From Bradyrhizobium sp. SSBR45G (lineage in GTDB: Bacteria > Pseudomonadota > Alphaproteobacteria > Rhizobiales > Xanthobacteraceae), in contig NZ_BSCT01000001.1 of the NCBI RefSeq assembly GCF_030159255.1, positions 1-64,000 on the forward strand: a DNA stretch of 64,000 nucleotides, given 5' to 3'. Below the pieces are notes generated by a model, which was given only the letters and a program-made list of their open reading frames with translations, ran no database searches and was not told the DNA's origin. The stretch's first letter is position 1. Each line of letters begins with the position of its first letter. This document shows positions 8,570 through 16,916 of the stretch, piece after piece. Position numbers and translations under genes: made by a program.

Positions 8570-8975
8570 CTCGATGAAGAGGGACGGTTCGCGGTCGTCA
8601 CGAGACGTGAGGTGGGGAGGCGGTGGCTGCACTCTGTCGCAGCGCGCGCAAGCGCGTGGACGAAGGGCAGGGTGCAGACGGTCAAGTCGTGTGGTCCTGA
8701 CACCCCGACGCTGGTGTCAAGTTCGCGCCGATGCCTTGCGGCATCGCGCGGATGACGGGGGCAAACAAGCCCGGTCCCCGGGGAGAGCGCGAAGCAGCCG
8801 AAAAGCCCACCGCGCAGGGAATGCCGGATGACCGGCTGAACCTGTGGTACCTGCCGCCTGCATTCTTTGTTCGCAGGCGGGCCATGGGTTGCGGCCAGCG
8901 CCCGGCATTCCCTGCGCCCTCTTCGTAGGAGAGAGGGCGAACGACCGGAACATCTCGGGCGTTTCAGCCGCGAGG
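8570..8975 (-). repeat. Dispersed ~400-bp repeat element, copy 1
   Basis: The reverse complement of this stretch aligns along nearly its whole length with 44655-45040. Shared blocks, in order, are GGGAATGCCGGGC, GGCCGCAACCCATGGCCCGC, ACCACAGGTTCAGCCG, GGCATTCC, GGCTGCTTCGCG-TCTCCCC, CAGCGTCGGG-TG-CAGGACCAC and CGTGACGACCGCGAACCG. It contains internal palindromes such as GGGAATGCCGG with CCGGCATTCCC. No transposase or long frame is present. It behaves as a non-autonomous or structural intergenic repeat. Confidence 0.8.
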
Positions 8976-9106
8976 TCGTTGAGGCGCGTTCCTTTCTCTG
9001 TTGGAGAGATGCTCACCGTGAAAATCATGACGCAGCGCAAACGACTCCGCGCGCAGGTCGACAATTATGGAATCGAAGTTTGTATCGGGGTGTTGCGACC
9101 TGCTCG

Positions 9107-9250
9107 GTGCACCTCGCCCCGCTTGCGGGGAGAGGTCGGATTGCATCGAAGATGCAATCCGGGTGAGGGGGTACAGGTCTCACCACGAACACTTCCCGTG
9201 CGTCTGCCCCTCACCCCAACCCTCTCCCCGTAAGAACGGGGAGAGGGAGC
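9107..9250. repeat. Cluster of palindromic intergenic repeats
   Basis: It contains the perfect hairpin GATTGCATC-GAA-GATGCAATC at 9139-9159. A second hairpin, CCCTCTCCCCG-TAAGAA-CGGGGAGAGGG, lies at 9220-9247. Between them are CACCTCGCCCC/GGGGAGAGGT-type sequences. This is the common 'CCTCTCCCCG..' repeat of many alphaproteobacteria. The second hairpin lies about 40 bases beyond the stop of the gene at 9288-11303 and could end its transcription. Confidence 0.7.
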
Positions 9251-9287
9251 GGACTTGCCCCGTGATGACCGACAGCGCCCGCCGACC

Positions 9288-11303
9288 TCACGGCGCTGTC
9301 TGGGCCTCGATCTTGAACTGCGCCAGCGCGCTCGGCGGGTCGATCGCGATCAGCTGGGCCAGCTGCATCGCCGGCACCTTGGCGCGTGGCGAGAGCTTCA
9401 GCGTGAACGTCTGGCGCGGCCGCTCGACGAAGCGGCCGAGCGCGTCGACGGCGGCGGCGACGTCGGCATTGCCGGCGGCGAGCTGCGCGCCGATCAGCTT
9501 GATGCTGTCGACCAGCGCCTTGCGCGCGGCGTCGCGGGGGATCGAATGACCGCGCGCGTAATTGGCGACGAGCACGTCGACAACGCCGAGATCGCGCAGG
9601 GTCAAGGCGAGACCGCTCGCCTCGATCTGCGCCGCGGCCGTCGTCGCCTGCTGCAGGTCGATCGTGAACACCTCCCGCGGCACCTGCGACAGCGACACGC
9701 TGGCGGAGGCCGCGACGAGATTGCTGACATCGAGCTTGAACGGCTCCAGCGCGAACGTGCCCGCGCTCTCGGTCCAGCCGAGGCCGAGATCGGCATCGAC
9801 GGCGACGGTGTCGATTCCGGCGACCAGCAGCGGCAGCAGCGCCGGATTGGATGCGTCGAGCGGTCCGGCCATCTTTGCCATCAGGCGTGCCTTGGTCGGA
9901 ATGGGACCGACGAACTGGCCCCAGTCGAGGCTGATATTGTCGATCTGCACCGGCTTTTCGCCGGCCTTGTAGGGCGCCGTGAGCGCCTTGAGCTCGATGC
10001 CGTCGAGCAGCTTGAACAGGATGACCGCCTCGGCGGGCGCCGGCTTGGCGCCTTGCGCCGCGAACTTGGCGCTGAAGCGCAGCAGGCTCGCGATGTCAAA
10101 ACCCTTCAGCGCAAAGCGGCCGAGCTTGACCGGTCCGTTCGGCGAGGGGCCGTCGAAGCCTTCGACCGCAACCTCGCCCTTGCCGTCGCGCAGGTCGAAG
10201 CGGATCGCCGAAAGCTTCACGGGGCCCTGCGGCGCCTCGATCGACAGCCCACGCATCTCGGCGTTCTTGATCGCGAGGCCCTCATAGACGCCGGCCACCC
10301 GTTCCAGGAGCGCGATCGCCTGCTCGGGCGTGGGCTCGGCGGCGGCCGACGCGGGCAGGGCCGCGATCAGGGCCGGCAGTTGCAGCCGCGATGGCCGCAC
10401 GCTGAACTCGTCGGCGAAGATGCCCTCCATGCGCATCCGCACGCCGGCATCCGAATTGACCTCGTAGGCCCCGGTCGTCACCCGGCCATAGACCCGGTAG
10501 GCGCGATCGTCCTTGGCGGCCTCGGGGTTGAGCACGGCGAGGATCGCGTTGGCGTCGATGTCGCGGTGGACGATGTCGGCGATGCGGCCCTGCATCTTCT
10601 CGACCTTGCCGGGCTGCCCGGCGCTGGCGGCGAACTTGTTGGCCGGCTGCTGCATGCTTATCGTGAACGCCGCTTCGGTGAGCTTGTAGCTCGCGATGCG
10701 GCCGTCCTTGATGCCGTCCATGGTGAAGCCGGAATAGGTGAATTCGGCGGGACCGGCGGCGGCAGGTCCTCCCTCCAGGGTGCCCGTGGCACGCGGCACA
10801 GTCAGCGAGGTCGCGCTGATCGCGGCGAACTGCTGGATCAGCGCGCGGTAGGTCTCGAGCAGGCTGCTGCCGGCCGGGATCGCGGCGAAGCGCGCCGGAC
10901 CGGCATAGTCCTTCACCACGATCTGCGGCAGCTTGTAGCTCAGCCGCATCGCCGACGGGCCGGGCATCTGGCCCGCCATCGCGACGTCGCTGACCTCGAT
11001 GCTGCCGGCCGCGACGTGCTCGCCGTCGGGCTGGCTCAAGCCGGTTGCCGTGATGGTGCCGAACGTGACACTCGCCGGCGGCTGCGCGGCCGACTCGATC
11101 TTGACATCGGCGATCGTCAACTTGCGCGACCACAGGTCGAAGCCGACCTTGCCGTGGCTCGCGGTGGCGCCATTCTGGCGAATCTGGGCGAAGCCGGCCT
11201 CGACCTCGCGCTCGGCGCGCGCCTGGGCGTACCAGGGGACGCCGACGAGGCCGGCGATGCCGAGGACGACGACGGCTGCGATTGCTATCAGGATACGTTT
11301 CAT
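9288..11303 (-). CDS. Large membrane-anchored envelope protein, unknown function
   Basis: 671 residues from the ATG at 11303. A single N-terminal anchor or signal segment (KRILIAIAAVVVLGIAGLVG) is followed by a long repetitive domain of alternating strands. It lacks cysteines and catalytic motifs, and phrases such as 'SAIRFDLRDGKG' and 'ISLDWGQFVGPIPTKARL' recur in type. The general look recalls YdgA/DUF945 or AsmA-like periplasmic proteins, but I cannot place it firmly. It is monocistronic, divergent from maeB, with about 250 bases between the two starts. Confidence 0.7.
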   Translation of the reverse strand: MKRILIAIAAVVVLGIAGLVGVPWYAQARAEREVEAGFAQIRQNGATASHGKVGFDLWSRKLTIADVKIESAAQPPASVTFGTITATGLSQPDGEHVAAGSIEVSDVAMAGQMPGPSAMRLSYKLPQIVVKDYAGPARFAAIPAGSSLLETYRALIQQFAAISATSLTVPRATGTLEGGPAAAGPAEFTYSGFTMDGIKDGRIASYKLTEAAFTISMQQPANKFAASAGQPGKVEKMQGRIADIVHRDIDANAILAVLNPEAAKDDRAYRVYGRVTTGAYEVNSDAGVRMRMEGIFADEFSVRPSRLQLPALIAALPASAAAEPTPEQAIALLERVAGVYEGLAIKNAEMRGLSIEAPQGPVKLSAIRFDLRDGKGEVAVEGFDGPSPNGPVKLGRFALKGFDIASLLRFSAKFAAQGAKPAPAEAVILFKLLDGIELKALTAPYKAGEKPVQIDNISLDWGQFVGPIPTKARLMAKMAGPLDASNPALLPLLVAGIDTVAVDADLGLGWTESAGTFALEPFKLDVSNLVAASASVSLSQVPREVFTIDLQQATTAAAQIEASGLALTLRDLGVVDVLVANYARGHSIPRDAARKALVDSIKLIGAQLAAGNADVAAAVDALGRFVERPRQTFTLKLSPRAKVPAMQLAQLIAIDPPSALAQFKIEAQTAP

Positions 11304-11556
11304 TCGATATACTCCGCCCAACACTCCGCCCAAGCCTTAGGCAGCAGGATGAGGATGGTCTCGATGAATGCGATGCAGTAGGGATGTGCTTCTGCGAAAA
11401 GGAAAATTGCTGGTCCGGGATGCCGACGGAAATGGTTTCGGATGTTGCATGAAAGCCGCCCAACGTGCATCACATGCGCTTCCACCGGCCGGAAAAACCG
11501 ACGTCTGAACGAACCTCAAGAGACCAAAAATCCGGGTCGGAAACGCTGGAGCACGT

Positions 11557-13869
11557 ATGTCGTCGTCCTATTCTGAAGATCTTCGTTCCGCAGCCCTGGC
11601 CTATCACCGCCTGCCGCGGCCCGGCAAGCTGGAGATCCAGGCTACCAAGCCGCTCGCCAACCAGCGCGACCTGGCGCTGGCGTATTCGCCGGGCGTCGCC
11701 GCTGCGTGCACCGAGATCGCCAACAACCCGGCCGAGGCCGCCACGCTGACCGCGCGCGCCAACCTGGTCGCCGTCGTTTCCAACGGTACCGCCGTGCTCG
11801 GCCTCGGCAATATCGGCCCGCTGGCCTCCAAGCCGGTGATGGAGGGCAAGGCGGTCCTGTTCAAGAAGTTCGCCGGCATCGACGTGTTCGACATCGAGAT
11901 CAATGCCGAGACGATCGACCGCGTGGTCGAGACGGTGGCGGCGCTGGAGCCGACCTTCGGCGGCATCAATCTCGAGGACATCAAGGGTCCGGAGTGCTTC
12001 GAGATCGAGGCGCGGCTCAAGGAGCGCATGAAGATCCCGGTCTTCCATGACGACCAGCACGGCACCGCGATCATCGTCGCGGCCGCGATCAAGAACGCGC
12101 TGTCGCTTTCTGGCAAGCAGCTGGCCGAGGTCAAGATCGTGACGTCGGGCGCCGGCGCCGCCGCGATCGCCTGTCTCAACCTGCTGGTCACGATGGGCGC
12201 GCAGCGCAAGAACATCTGGGTCTGCGACATCGACGGCGTCGTCCACGAGGGCCGCAACACGCTGATGGATCCGTGGAAGGCGGTCTATGCGCAGAAGACC
12301 GACAAGCGGACCTTGGCCGAGGTGATCGGCGGCGCCGACATTTTCCTCGGGCTGTCCGCCGGCGGCGTGCTGAAGCCGGAGCTGCTCAAGCAGATGGCGG
12401 AGAAGCCGCTGATCATGGCGCTTGCCAATCCCAATCCGGAGATCATGCCGGAGGAGGCCCGCGAGGCGCGCCCCGACGCGATGATCTGCACCGGACGTTC
12501 GGACTTCCCGAATCAGGTCAACAACGTCCTGTGCTTCCCGTTCATCTTCCGCGGCGCGCTCGACGTCGGCGCCACCGCGATCAACGAGGCGATGAAGCAG
12601 GCCGCGGTCGATGCGATCGCGCAGCTCGCCCAGGACCCGCCGTCGGACGCGGTGTCACGCGGCTTCGACACCGGTGAGACGCAGGGCTTCGGTCCGGGCT
12701 CGCTGATCCCCTCGCCATTCGACCCTCGCCTGATCCTGCGCATCGCGCCGGCGGTGGCCAAGGCGGCGATGGAGTCCGGTGTCGCGACCCGGCCGATCAC
12801 CAATTTCGACGAATACACCGCGCTGCTGGAGCGCTTCGCGTTCCGCTCCGGCCTCGTCATGAAGCCGGTGTTCGCCAAGGCCAAGGCGCAGCCGGTGCGC
12901 GTGATCTACGCCGAGGGCGAGGACGAGCGCGTGCTGCGGGCGACGCAGGTGGTGCTGGAGGAGAAGCTGGCGCGGCCGATCCTGGTCGGCCGCCCCTCGG
13001 TCGTCGAGGCGCGGATCAAGCGCTTCGGCCTGTCGATCAAGGCCGGCGTGGATTTTGACCTCGTCAATCCCGAGGACGATCCGCGCTACCGCTCCTATGT
13101 GCAGAGCTACATCGAGATCGCCGGCCGCCGCGGCGTGACGCCGGATGCGGCGCGCACGGTGGTGCGCACCAACGCCACCGTCATCGCGGCGCTCGCGGTC
13201 GTCCGTGGCGAGGCGGACGCGATGATCTGCGGCGTCGAGGGCCGCTACATGAGCCATCTGCGCCATGTCCGCGAGATCATCGGCTTCATGCCGGGGGTCA
13301 GGGACTATGCGGCGCTGGCGCTCACCATCACCAGCAAGGGCGCCTATTTCATCGGCGACACCCAGGTGCGCCCCGATCCGACCGCTGAGGAGCTTGCCGA
13401 GCTTGCCTCGCTGGCCGCCAATCACGTCACGCGCTTCAACATCAAGCCGAAGATCGCCTTCGTCTCGCACTCCGATTTCGGCGGCTACGACACCGACTCC
13501 TCGCGCAAGATGCGGCAGGCGACGGCGCTCCTGAAGCAGCATCGTCCCGACCTCGAAGCCGATGGCGAGATGCAGGGCGACACCGCGCTGTCGGCGACCG
13601 CGCGCAAGGCGATCCTGCCGCATTCAGATCTCGAGGGCTCGGCCAATGTGCTGATCATGCCGAACCTCGACGCGGCCAACGTCGCCTATCAGATGATCAA
13701 GGTGCTGGCGGATGCGGTTCCCGTCGGACCGATCCTGATCGGGCCGGCGCGGCCGGCGCATATCCTGACGCCGTCGGTGACGGCGCGCGGCATCCTCAAC
13801 ATGACGGCGGTGGCGGCAGTCGAGGCCCAGGAGCGGGCGGGGAGGGCGCAGCCGACGCTGTTTGCGTGA
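11557..13869 (+). CDS. maeB: NADP-dependent malic enzyme with phosphotransacetylase-like domain
   Basis: A 770-residue MaeB-type protein, full length for the family. Residues 1-430 form the malic enzyme: [32 protein letters not shown] (metal and substrate region) and the nucleotide-binding [10 protein letters not shown]. Residues 440-770 resemble phosphate acetyltransferase ([29 protein letters not shown]) and are regulatory in related enzymes. It decarboxylates malate to pyruvate with NADPH production. In rhizobia, malic enzymes support growth on dicarboxylates. It is single, followed by a hairpin terminator. Confidence 0.95.
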   Translation: MSSSYSEDLRSAALAYHRLPRPGKLEIQATKPLANQRDLALAYSPGVAAACTEIANNPAEAATLTARANLVAVVSNGTAVLGLGNIGPLASKPVMEGKAVLFKKFAGIDVFDIEINAETIDRVVETVAALEPTFGGINLEDIKGPECFEIEARLKERMKIPVFHDDQHGTAIIVAAAIKNALSLSGKQLAEVKIVTSGAGAAAIACLNLLVTMGAQRKNIWVCDIDGVVHEGRNTLMDPWKAVYAQKTDKRTLAEVIGGADIFLGLSAGGVLKPELLKQMAEKPLIMALANPNPEIMPEEAREARPDAMICTGRSDFPNQVNNVLCFPFIFRGALDVGATAINEAMKQAAVDAIAQLAQDPPSDAVSRGFDTGETQGFGPGSLIPSPFDPRLILRIAPAVAKAAMESGVATRPITNFDEYTALLERFAFRSGLVMKPVFAKAKAQPVRVIYAEGEDERVLRATQVVLEEKLARPILVGRPSVVEARIKRFGLSIKAGVDFDLVNPEDDPRYRSYVQSYIEIAGRRGVTPDAARTVVRTNATVIAALAVVRGEADAMICGVEGRYMSHLRHVREIIGFMPGVRDYAALALTITSKGAYFIGDTQVRPDPTAEELAELASLAANHVTRFNIKPKIAFVSHSDFGGYDTDSSRKMRQATALLKQHRPDLEADGEMQGDTALSATARKAILPHSDLEGSANVLIMPNLDAANVAYQMIKVLADAVPVGPILIGPARPAHILTPSVTARGILNMTAVAAVEAQERAGRAQPTLFA

Positions 13870-13892
13870 TCGAATTGACGTGATGGAAGTGT

Positions 13893-13934
13893 GGCGGAAT
13901 TCGTCCGGTTTCGGTCGCATTCCGCCCGTCTTTA
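13893..13934 (+). terminator. Putative terminator after maeB
   Basis: GGCGGAAT at 13893-13900 pairs with ATTCCGCC at 13919-13926, an 8-bp perfect stem with an 18-nt loop. A T-containing run (CGTCTTTATTG) follows. It is 24 bases after the maeB stop. Confidence 0.5.
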
Positions 13935-14017
13935 TTGTTGAAAAGCATTCGCGACGTCACATATCCGGCCCTGCGGGCCGGCGACACATTGTTTGAAGTT
14001 GATCCGTGAGGACGAGA

Positions 14018-14473
14018 ATGCCGGGTTTCATTACGTTCGGACGCGTTCTGTTTGCCGTGATCTTCATCTACTCCGGCGCGACCAAGCTGTTCGGCATTCC
14101 GGTGACCGCCGATCTCATCGCCACCAAGATCACGATCCCCACGCTGCTCGCGCCCTATGCGGCGCAGCTCGAGGCGGCCACGAAGATGCAGATGCCGCAG
14201 ATCCTCGCGATCGCCGCCGGCGCCTTCGAGGTGATCGCCGGGCTCATGATCGCGCTGAACATTCTCGGCCGGTTCTTCGCAGCGCTGATGATCCTCTTCG
14301 TCGGCGCGACGATCTTCTACTTCCACGATTTCTGGAACCAGGCGCCGCCCGACAACGTCAAGGCCCTGATCGACGCGCTGAAGAACCTGTCGATGATCGG
14401 CGCGCTGTTCATGATCTTCGGCTACGGCAAGGGACCGAAGGCGCCCGAGCAGAACGCCTATGGCGACCTCTAG
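14018..14473 (+). CDS. DoxX-family membrane protein
   Basis: About 151 residues with four hydrophobic helices: GRVLFAVIFIYSGATKLFG at the N-terminus, then ILAIAAGAFEVIAGLMIALN, FFAALMILFVGATIFYFHDF and MIGALFMIFGYGKGP. This is the DoxX layout, with the conserved early FIxSGxxKL motif. DoxX-like proteins are associated with redox or thiol functions, but this member's role is unknown. The ATG at 14018 follows TGAGGA at good spacing; a GTG at 14006 is also in frame. Convergent with the DHFR-like gene. Confidence 0.85.
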   Translation: MPGFITFGRVLFAVIFIYSGATKLFGIPVTADLIATKITIPTLLAPYAAQLEAATKMQMPQILAIAAGAFEVIAGLMIALNILGRFFAALMILFVGATIFYFHDFWNQAPPDNVKALIDALKNLSMIGALFMIFGYGKGPKAPEQNAYGDL

Positions 14474-14482
14474 CTGTCCGGC

Positions 14483-15043
14483 TCAGGAGGCGCGCTTCCA
14501 GGCCGTGACGCTGACGTCATGGGCGGGATCGAGCATCAGCTGATTGGCCGGCGCGAGGCCATGGGCGGTCAGCACCTGCTGCGGGGAGCGTTCGGGGCCG
14601 ACGCCGGGGAAACACGGCGCGCCGCCGGGTAGTGACACGTGCGGGGCGAATGACAGGAAGAAGGTGTCGTAGCGGTCCATGAACATCTCGAACACGATCG
14701 GCCCGCCGATGATCGCCACCCTGCCGGCATTCACGCCGGCGGCGTCGCAGGCGGCCTCGAACGAGGCGCCCGCTGGGTTCCAAAGCGTGGAGAGCGGCTT
14801 CTCGGTGTCCGGCGCCAGCGCCGCCACCGCGCGGGTCACGACGAGCCGCCGGCGCTTCGGCGAGTTCGGCTGATCCTCATACGAATTGCGCCCGTGCACG
14901 ATCAGATCGGCACTGTCGAGTGCATCGGAAAAGAACATGGCGTCGCCGGGGAATTTGAGCGCCGCCGGCATCACATTGTGGGAGTCGGCCAACATTCCGT
15001 CGGCCGACACGATGACATACCCTTCGAGACGAAGCTTGTTCAC
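14483..15043 (-). CDS. Dihydrofolate reductase / RibD C-terminal-like protein
   Basis: About 186 residues. The N-terminus LRLEGYVIVSADGMLADS resembles the first strand of the DHFR/RibD fold. HGRNSYEDQPNSPKRRRLVVTR and a RVAIIGGPIVFEMFMDRYDTF-type GG nucleotide motif follow, the arrangement used to bind NADPH. It is likely an NADPH-dependent reductase of unknown substrate; it has no deaminase domain. A TTG at 15055 is possible, but the GTG at 15043 with GGATTG upstream seems better. It lies 18 bases upstream of the polysaccharide deacetylase gene in the opposite sense of the DoxX gene. Confidence 0.75.
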   Translation of the reverse strand: MNKLRLEGYVIVSADGMLADSHNVMPAALKFPGDAMFFSDALDSADLIVHGRNSYEDQPNSPKRRRLVVTRAVAALAPDTEKPLSTLWNPAGASFEAACDAAGVNAGRVAIIGGPIVFEMFMDRYDTFFLSFAPHVSLPGGAPCFPGVGPERSPQQVLTAHGLAPANQLMLDPAHDVSVTAWKRAS

Positions 15044-15062
15044 TGACGAAAGCAATCCTGAT

Positions 15063-16025
15063 TCATTCGGACACTGTCGTCACAACGCTCGACACCGGTC
15101 TTTGGCTCACCGTCGGCAGCTTCGCCACCTTGGAAAGCTGCTCGTCATATTGCGGCAGCGACTGCACCGGCGCCTTGGCCCGCATCGCGACCACCTTGTA
15201 GCCGCCGGCCTTCAGGCGGCGCAGCAGCTCGGGCAGCGCCTCGGCGGTGTGCTTGTGGAAGTCGTGCATCAGGATGATGCCCTTGCCGAGCTTGTCGAGC
15301 TTCTTGAAGGTGACGTCGATCACCGCCTGCGCATTCTTGGCCTTGAAGTCGAACGAGTCGAGATCGCAGGAGAAGATGCCGATGTTGCGGGTGCCGAGAT
15401 AGGTCACCATTTCCGGCGGGTGCTGCAATGCCGGGAAGCGGAAGAACGGGGCAGGCGAGTTGCCGCCGAGGGCCCATTTGACCGCGCTGATGCCGAGCTC
15501 GATCTCCTCCTTGCGCTGATCGTCGGTCAGCTTCTTGTTGGTCAGCGCCGCATGCGACCAGGTGTGCGTGCCGACGGTATGCCCGGCATTGTAGACCTGC
15601 TTGAGGATCTCCGGATAATAGGTCGCGTGCTTGCCGATTATGAAGAAAATACCGGTCGTGCACTGGTCGGACAGCGCCTTCAGCACGCCAGGGGTATTCT
15701 CCGGCCACGGACCGTCGTCGAAGGTCAGCACGACCTCGTGATCCTTGAGGAAATCGAGGTCCTTGAAGTGCTCGAAGCCGAAGCCCGGACCGCCGGTCGT
15801 GTCGATCTCGACGGTGCGGCCGACGCCCAGCGCCTCGGCATTCATGCACGGCGCGCGCGGCGGCTGGGTCTGTGCGGCAGGCTGTGCCGCAGCGGCAGCT
15901 GGTGCGGGGACCGCGGCCGGCGCCGGGGCGGCTGCCGTGCGTTGCGCCTGCGACCAGGCCGCACCAGACGCCAGCAGCGAGGCCGCCAAAGAACTTGCGA
16001 ACACCAATCCAGCCGCAATCCGCAT
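15063..16025 (-). CDS. Polysaccharide deacetylase (NodB-homology, CE4)
   Basis: 320 residues: a signal peptide with an Ala-rich linker to about residue 60, then a CE4 domain. Motif 1 is TFDDGPWPENTPGVL (catalytic and metal Asp-Asp) and motif 2 is GTHTWSHAAL (metal histidines). FRFPALQHPPEM and a late ILMHDFHKHTAEALPELL supply the remaining active-site motifs. It probably deacetylates peptidoglycan or an exopolysaccharide in the periplasm. The start has GAGGAAAC upstream. The DHFR-like gene follows closely downstream on the same strand. Confidence 0.9.
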   Translation of the reverse strand: MRIAAGLVFASSLAASLLASGAAWSQAQRTAAAPAPAAVPAPAAAAAQPAAQTQPPRAPCMNAEALGVGRTVEIDTTGGPGFGFEHFKDLDFLKDHEVVLTFDDGPWPENTPGVLKALSDQCTTGIFFIIGKHATYYPEILKQVYNAGHTVGTHTWSHAALTNKKLTDDQRKEEIELGISAVKWALGGNSPAPFFRFPALQHPPEMVTYLGTRNIGIFSCDLDSFDFKAKNAQAVIDVTFKKLDKLGKGIILMHDFHKHTAEALPELLRRLKAGGYKVVAMRAKAPVQSLPQYDEQLSKVAKLPTVSQRPVSSVVTTVSE

Positions 16026-16187
16026 CGTGTTTCCTCGGGGGTTGTTGCTCGGGGAGCGTCGGGGATCCAGAGTCGCTCCGCCATCCGGTCGGGGATACTA
16101 GCCCACCAGCCGGATCGGCGCCAAAAGGAAACGAGGCAAAAACACGGGGAAGTTGCCGGCTTCCGCCGCATTCTTGCCAAGTGTTGC

Positions 16188-16760
16188 TCAGCTGTCCGCG
16201 AGGATCCGGGCGACTGCGGTCTTGACCCGGGTGTCGGTCGGCTCGACCGAGGAGGCGAACACGTCGGCGATATAGCCGTCGCGGCCGATCAGATATTTGT
16301 GGAAGTTCCAGCGCGGGGTGTCCTTGGGCCGCGCTTCCGCAGCCCAGCGGTAGAACGGGTGGGCGTTGGAACCGGTCACGACCGCCTTGGCGGTCATCGG
16401 AAAGGTCACGCCATATTCCTTGTTGGCGAGCTCCGCGATGTCGCCGGCGATTCCGGGTTCCTGGTTGAAGTCGTTGGACGGCACCGCGATGATCGACAGC
16501 CCGCGCTCGTGGAACTCGCTCCAGAGCTTCTGCAGTCCGGTATATTGTGGCGTGTAGCCGCACTGCGACGCCGTGTTCACGACCATCACCGGCTTGCCGG
16601 CCAGGTCGCCCAGCCGAATCGGTTCGCCGGACGGCACCGGAAAAGTGAAACGGTAGGCGGTGGTCTTGCTTACCGCATCGGCTTGAGCAGTGCGGGAAGC
16701 GAGCGTTGCGCCACACCACGACGCACCCATGCCGAGAAGAACCATCCTGCGATCGATCAT
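16188..16760 (-). CDS. Exported glutathione peroxidase (cysteine type)
   Basis: About 190 residues. The N-terminus DRRMVLLGMGASW resembles a twin-arginine signal and is followed by an Ala-rich cleavage region, so the enzyme is probably periplasmic. The peroxidase domain has VNTASQCGYTPQY with peroxidatic Cys near residue 67. It also has IAVPSNDFNQEPG, FPMTAKAVVTGSNAHPFYRW and PRWNFHKYLI carrying the conserved Trp-Asn. Cys replaces selenocysteine, as in most bacterial enzymes, and the electron donor is likely thioredoxin-like. The ATG at 16760 follows AGGGAG; the frame extends upstream to 16871 without support. Confidence 0.88.
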   Translation of the reverse strand: MIDRRMVLLGMGASWCGATLASRTAQADAVSKTTAYRFTFPVPSGEPIRLGDLAGKPVMVVNTASQCGYTPQYTGLQKLWSEFHERGLSIIAVPSNDFNQEPGIAGDIAELANKEYGVTFPMTAKAVVTGSNAHPFYRWAAEARPKDTPRWNFHKYLIGRDGYIADVFASSVEPTDTRVKTAVARILADS

Positions 16761-16916
16761 CTGAATCTCCCTGTGCAGAGCCAGCCCCGTCAGCATGCGT
16801 ATCCCCGCGCTCGCCGGGACCATCTCTTGAACGGCCGCGACGTTGCGTTGGATCAGACTGCATTCCAGCAAGGGGATACCCTTGCCCTGGGGCGGAAAAA
16901 GGGACGGCCTCGGTCG

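Noticed and set aside
9255..11381. 708-codon plus-strand open frame
   Set aside because: Antisense to the 671-residue envelope protein, which has a signal anchor and coherent protein-like sequence; the plus-strand frame is Arg/Asp/Leu-rich with no recognisable fold.
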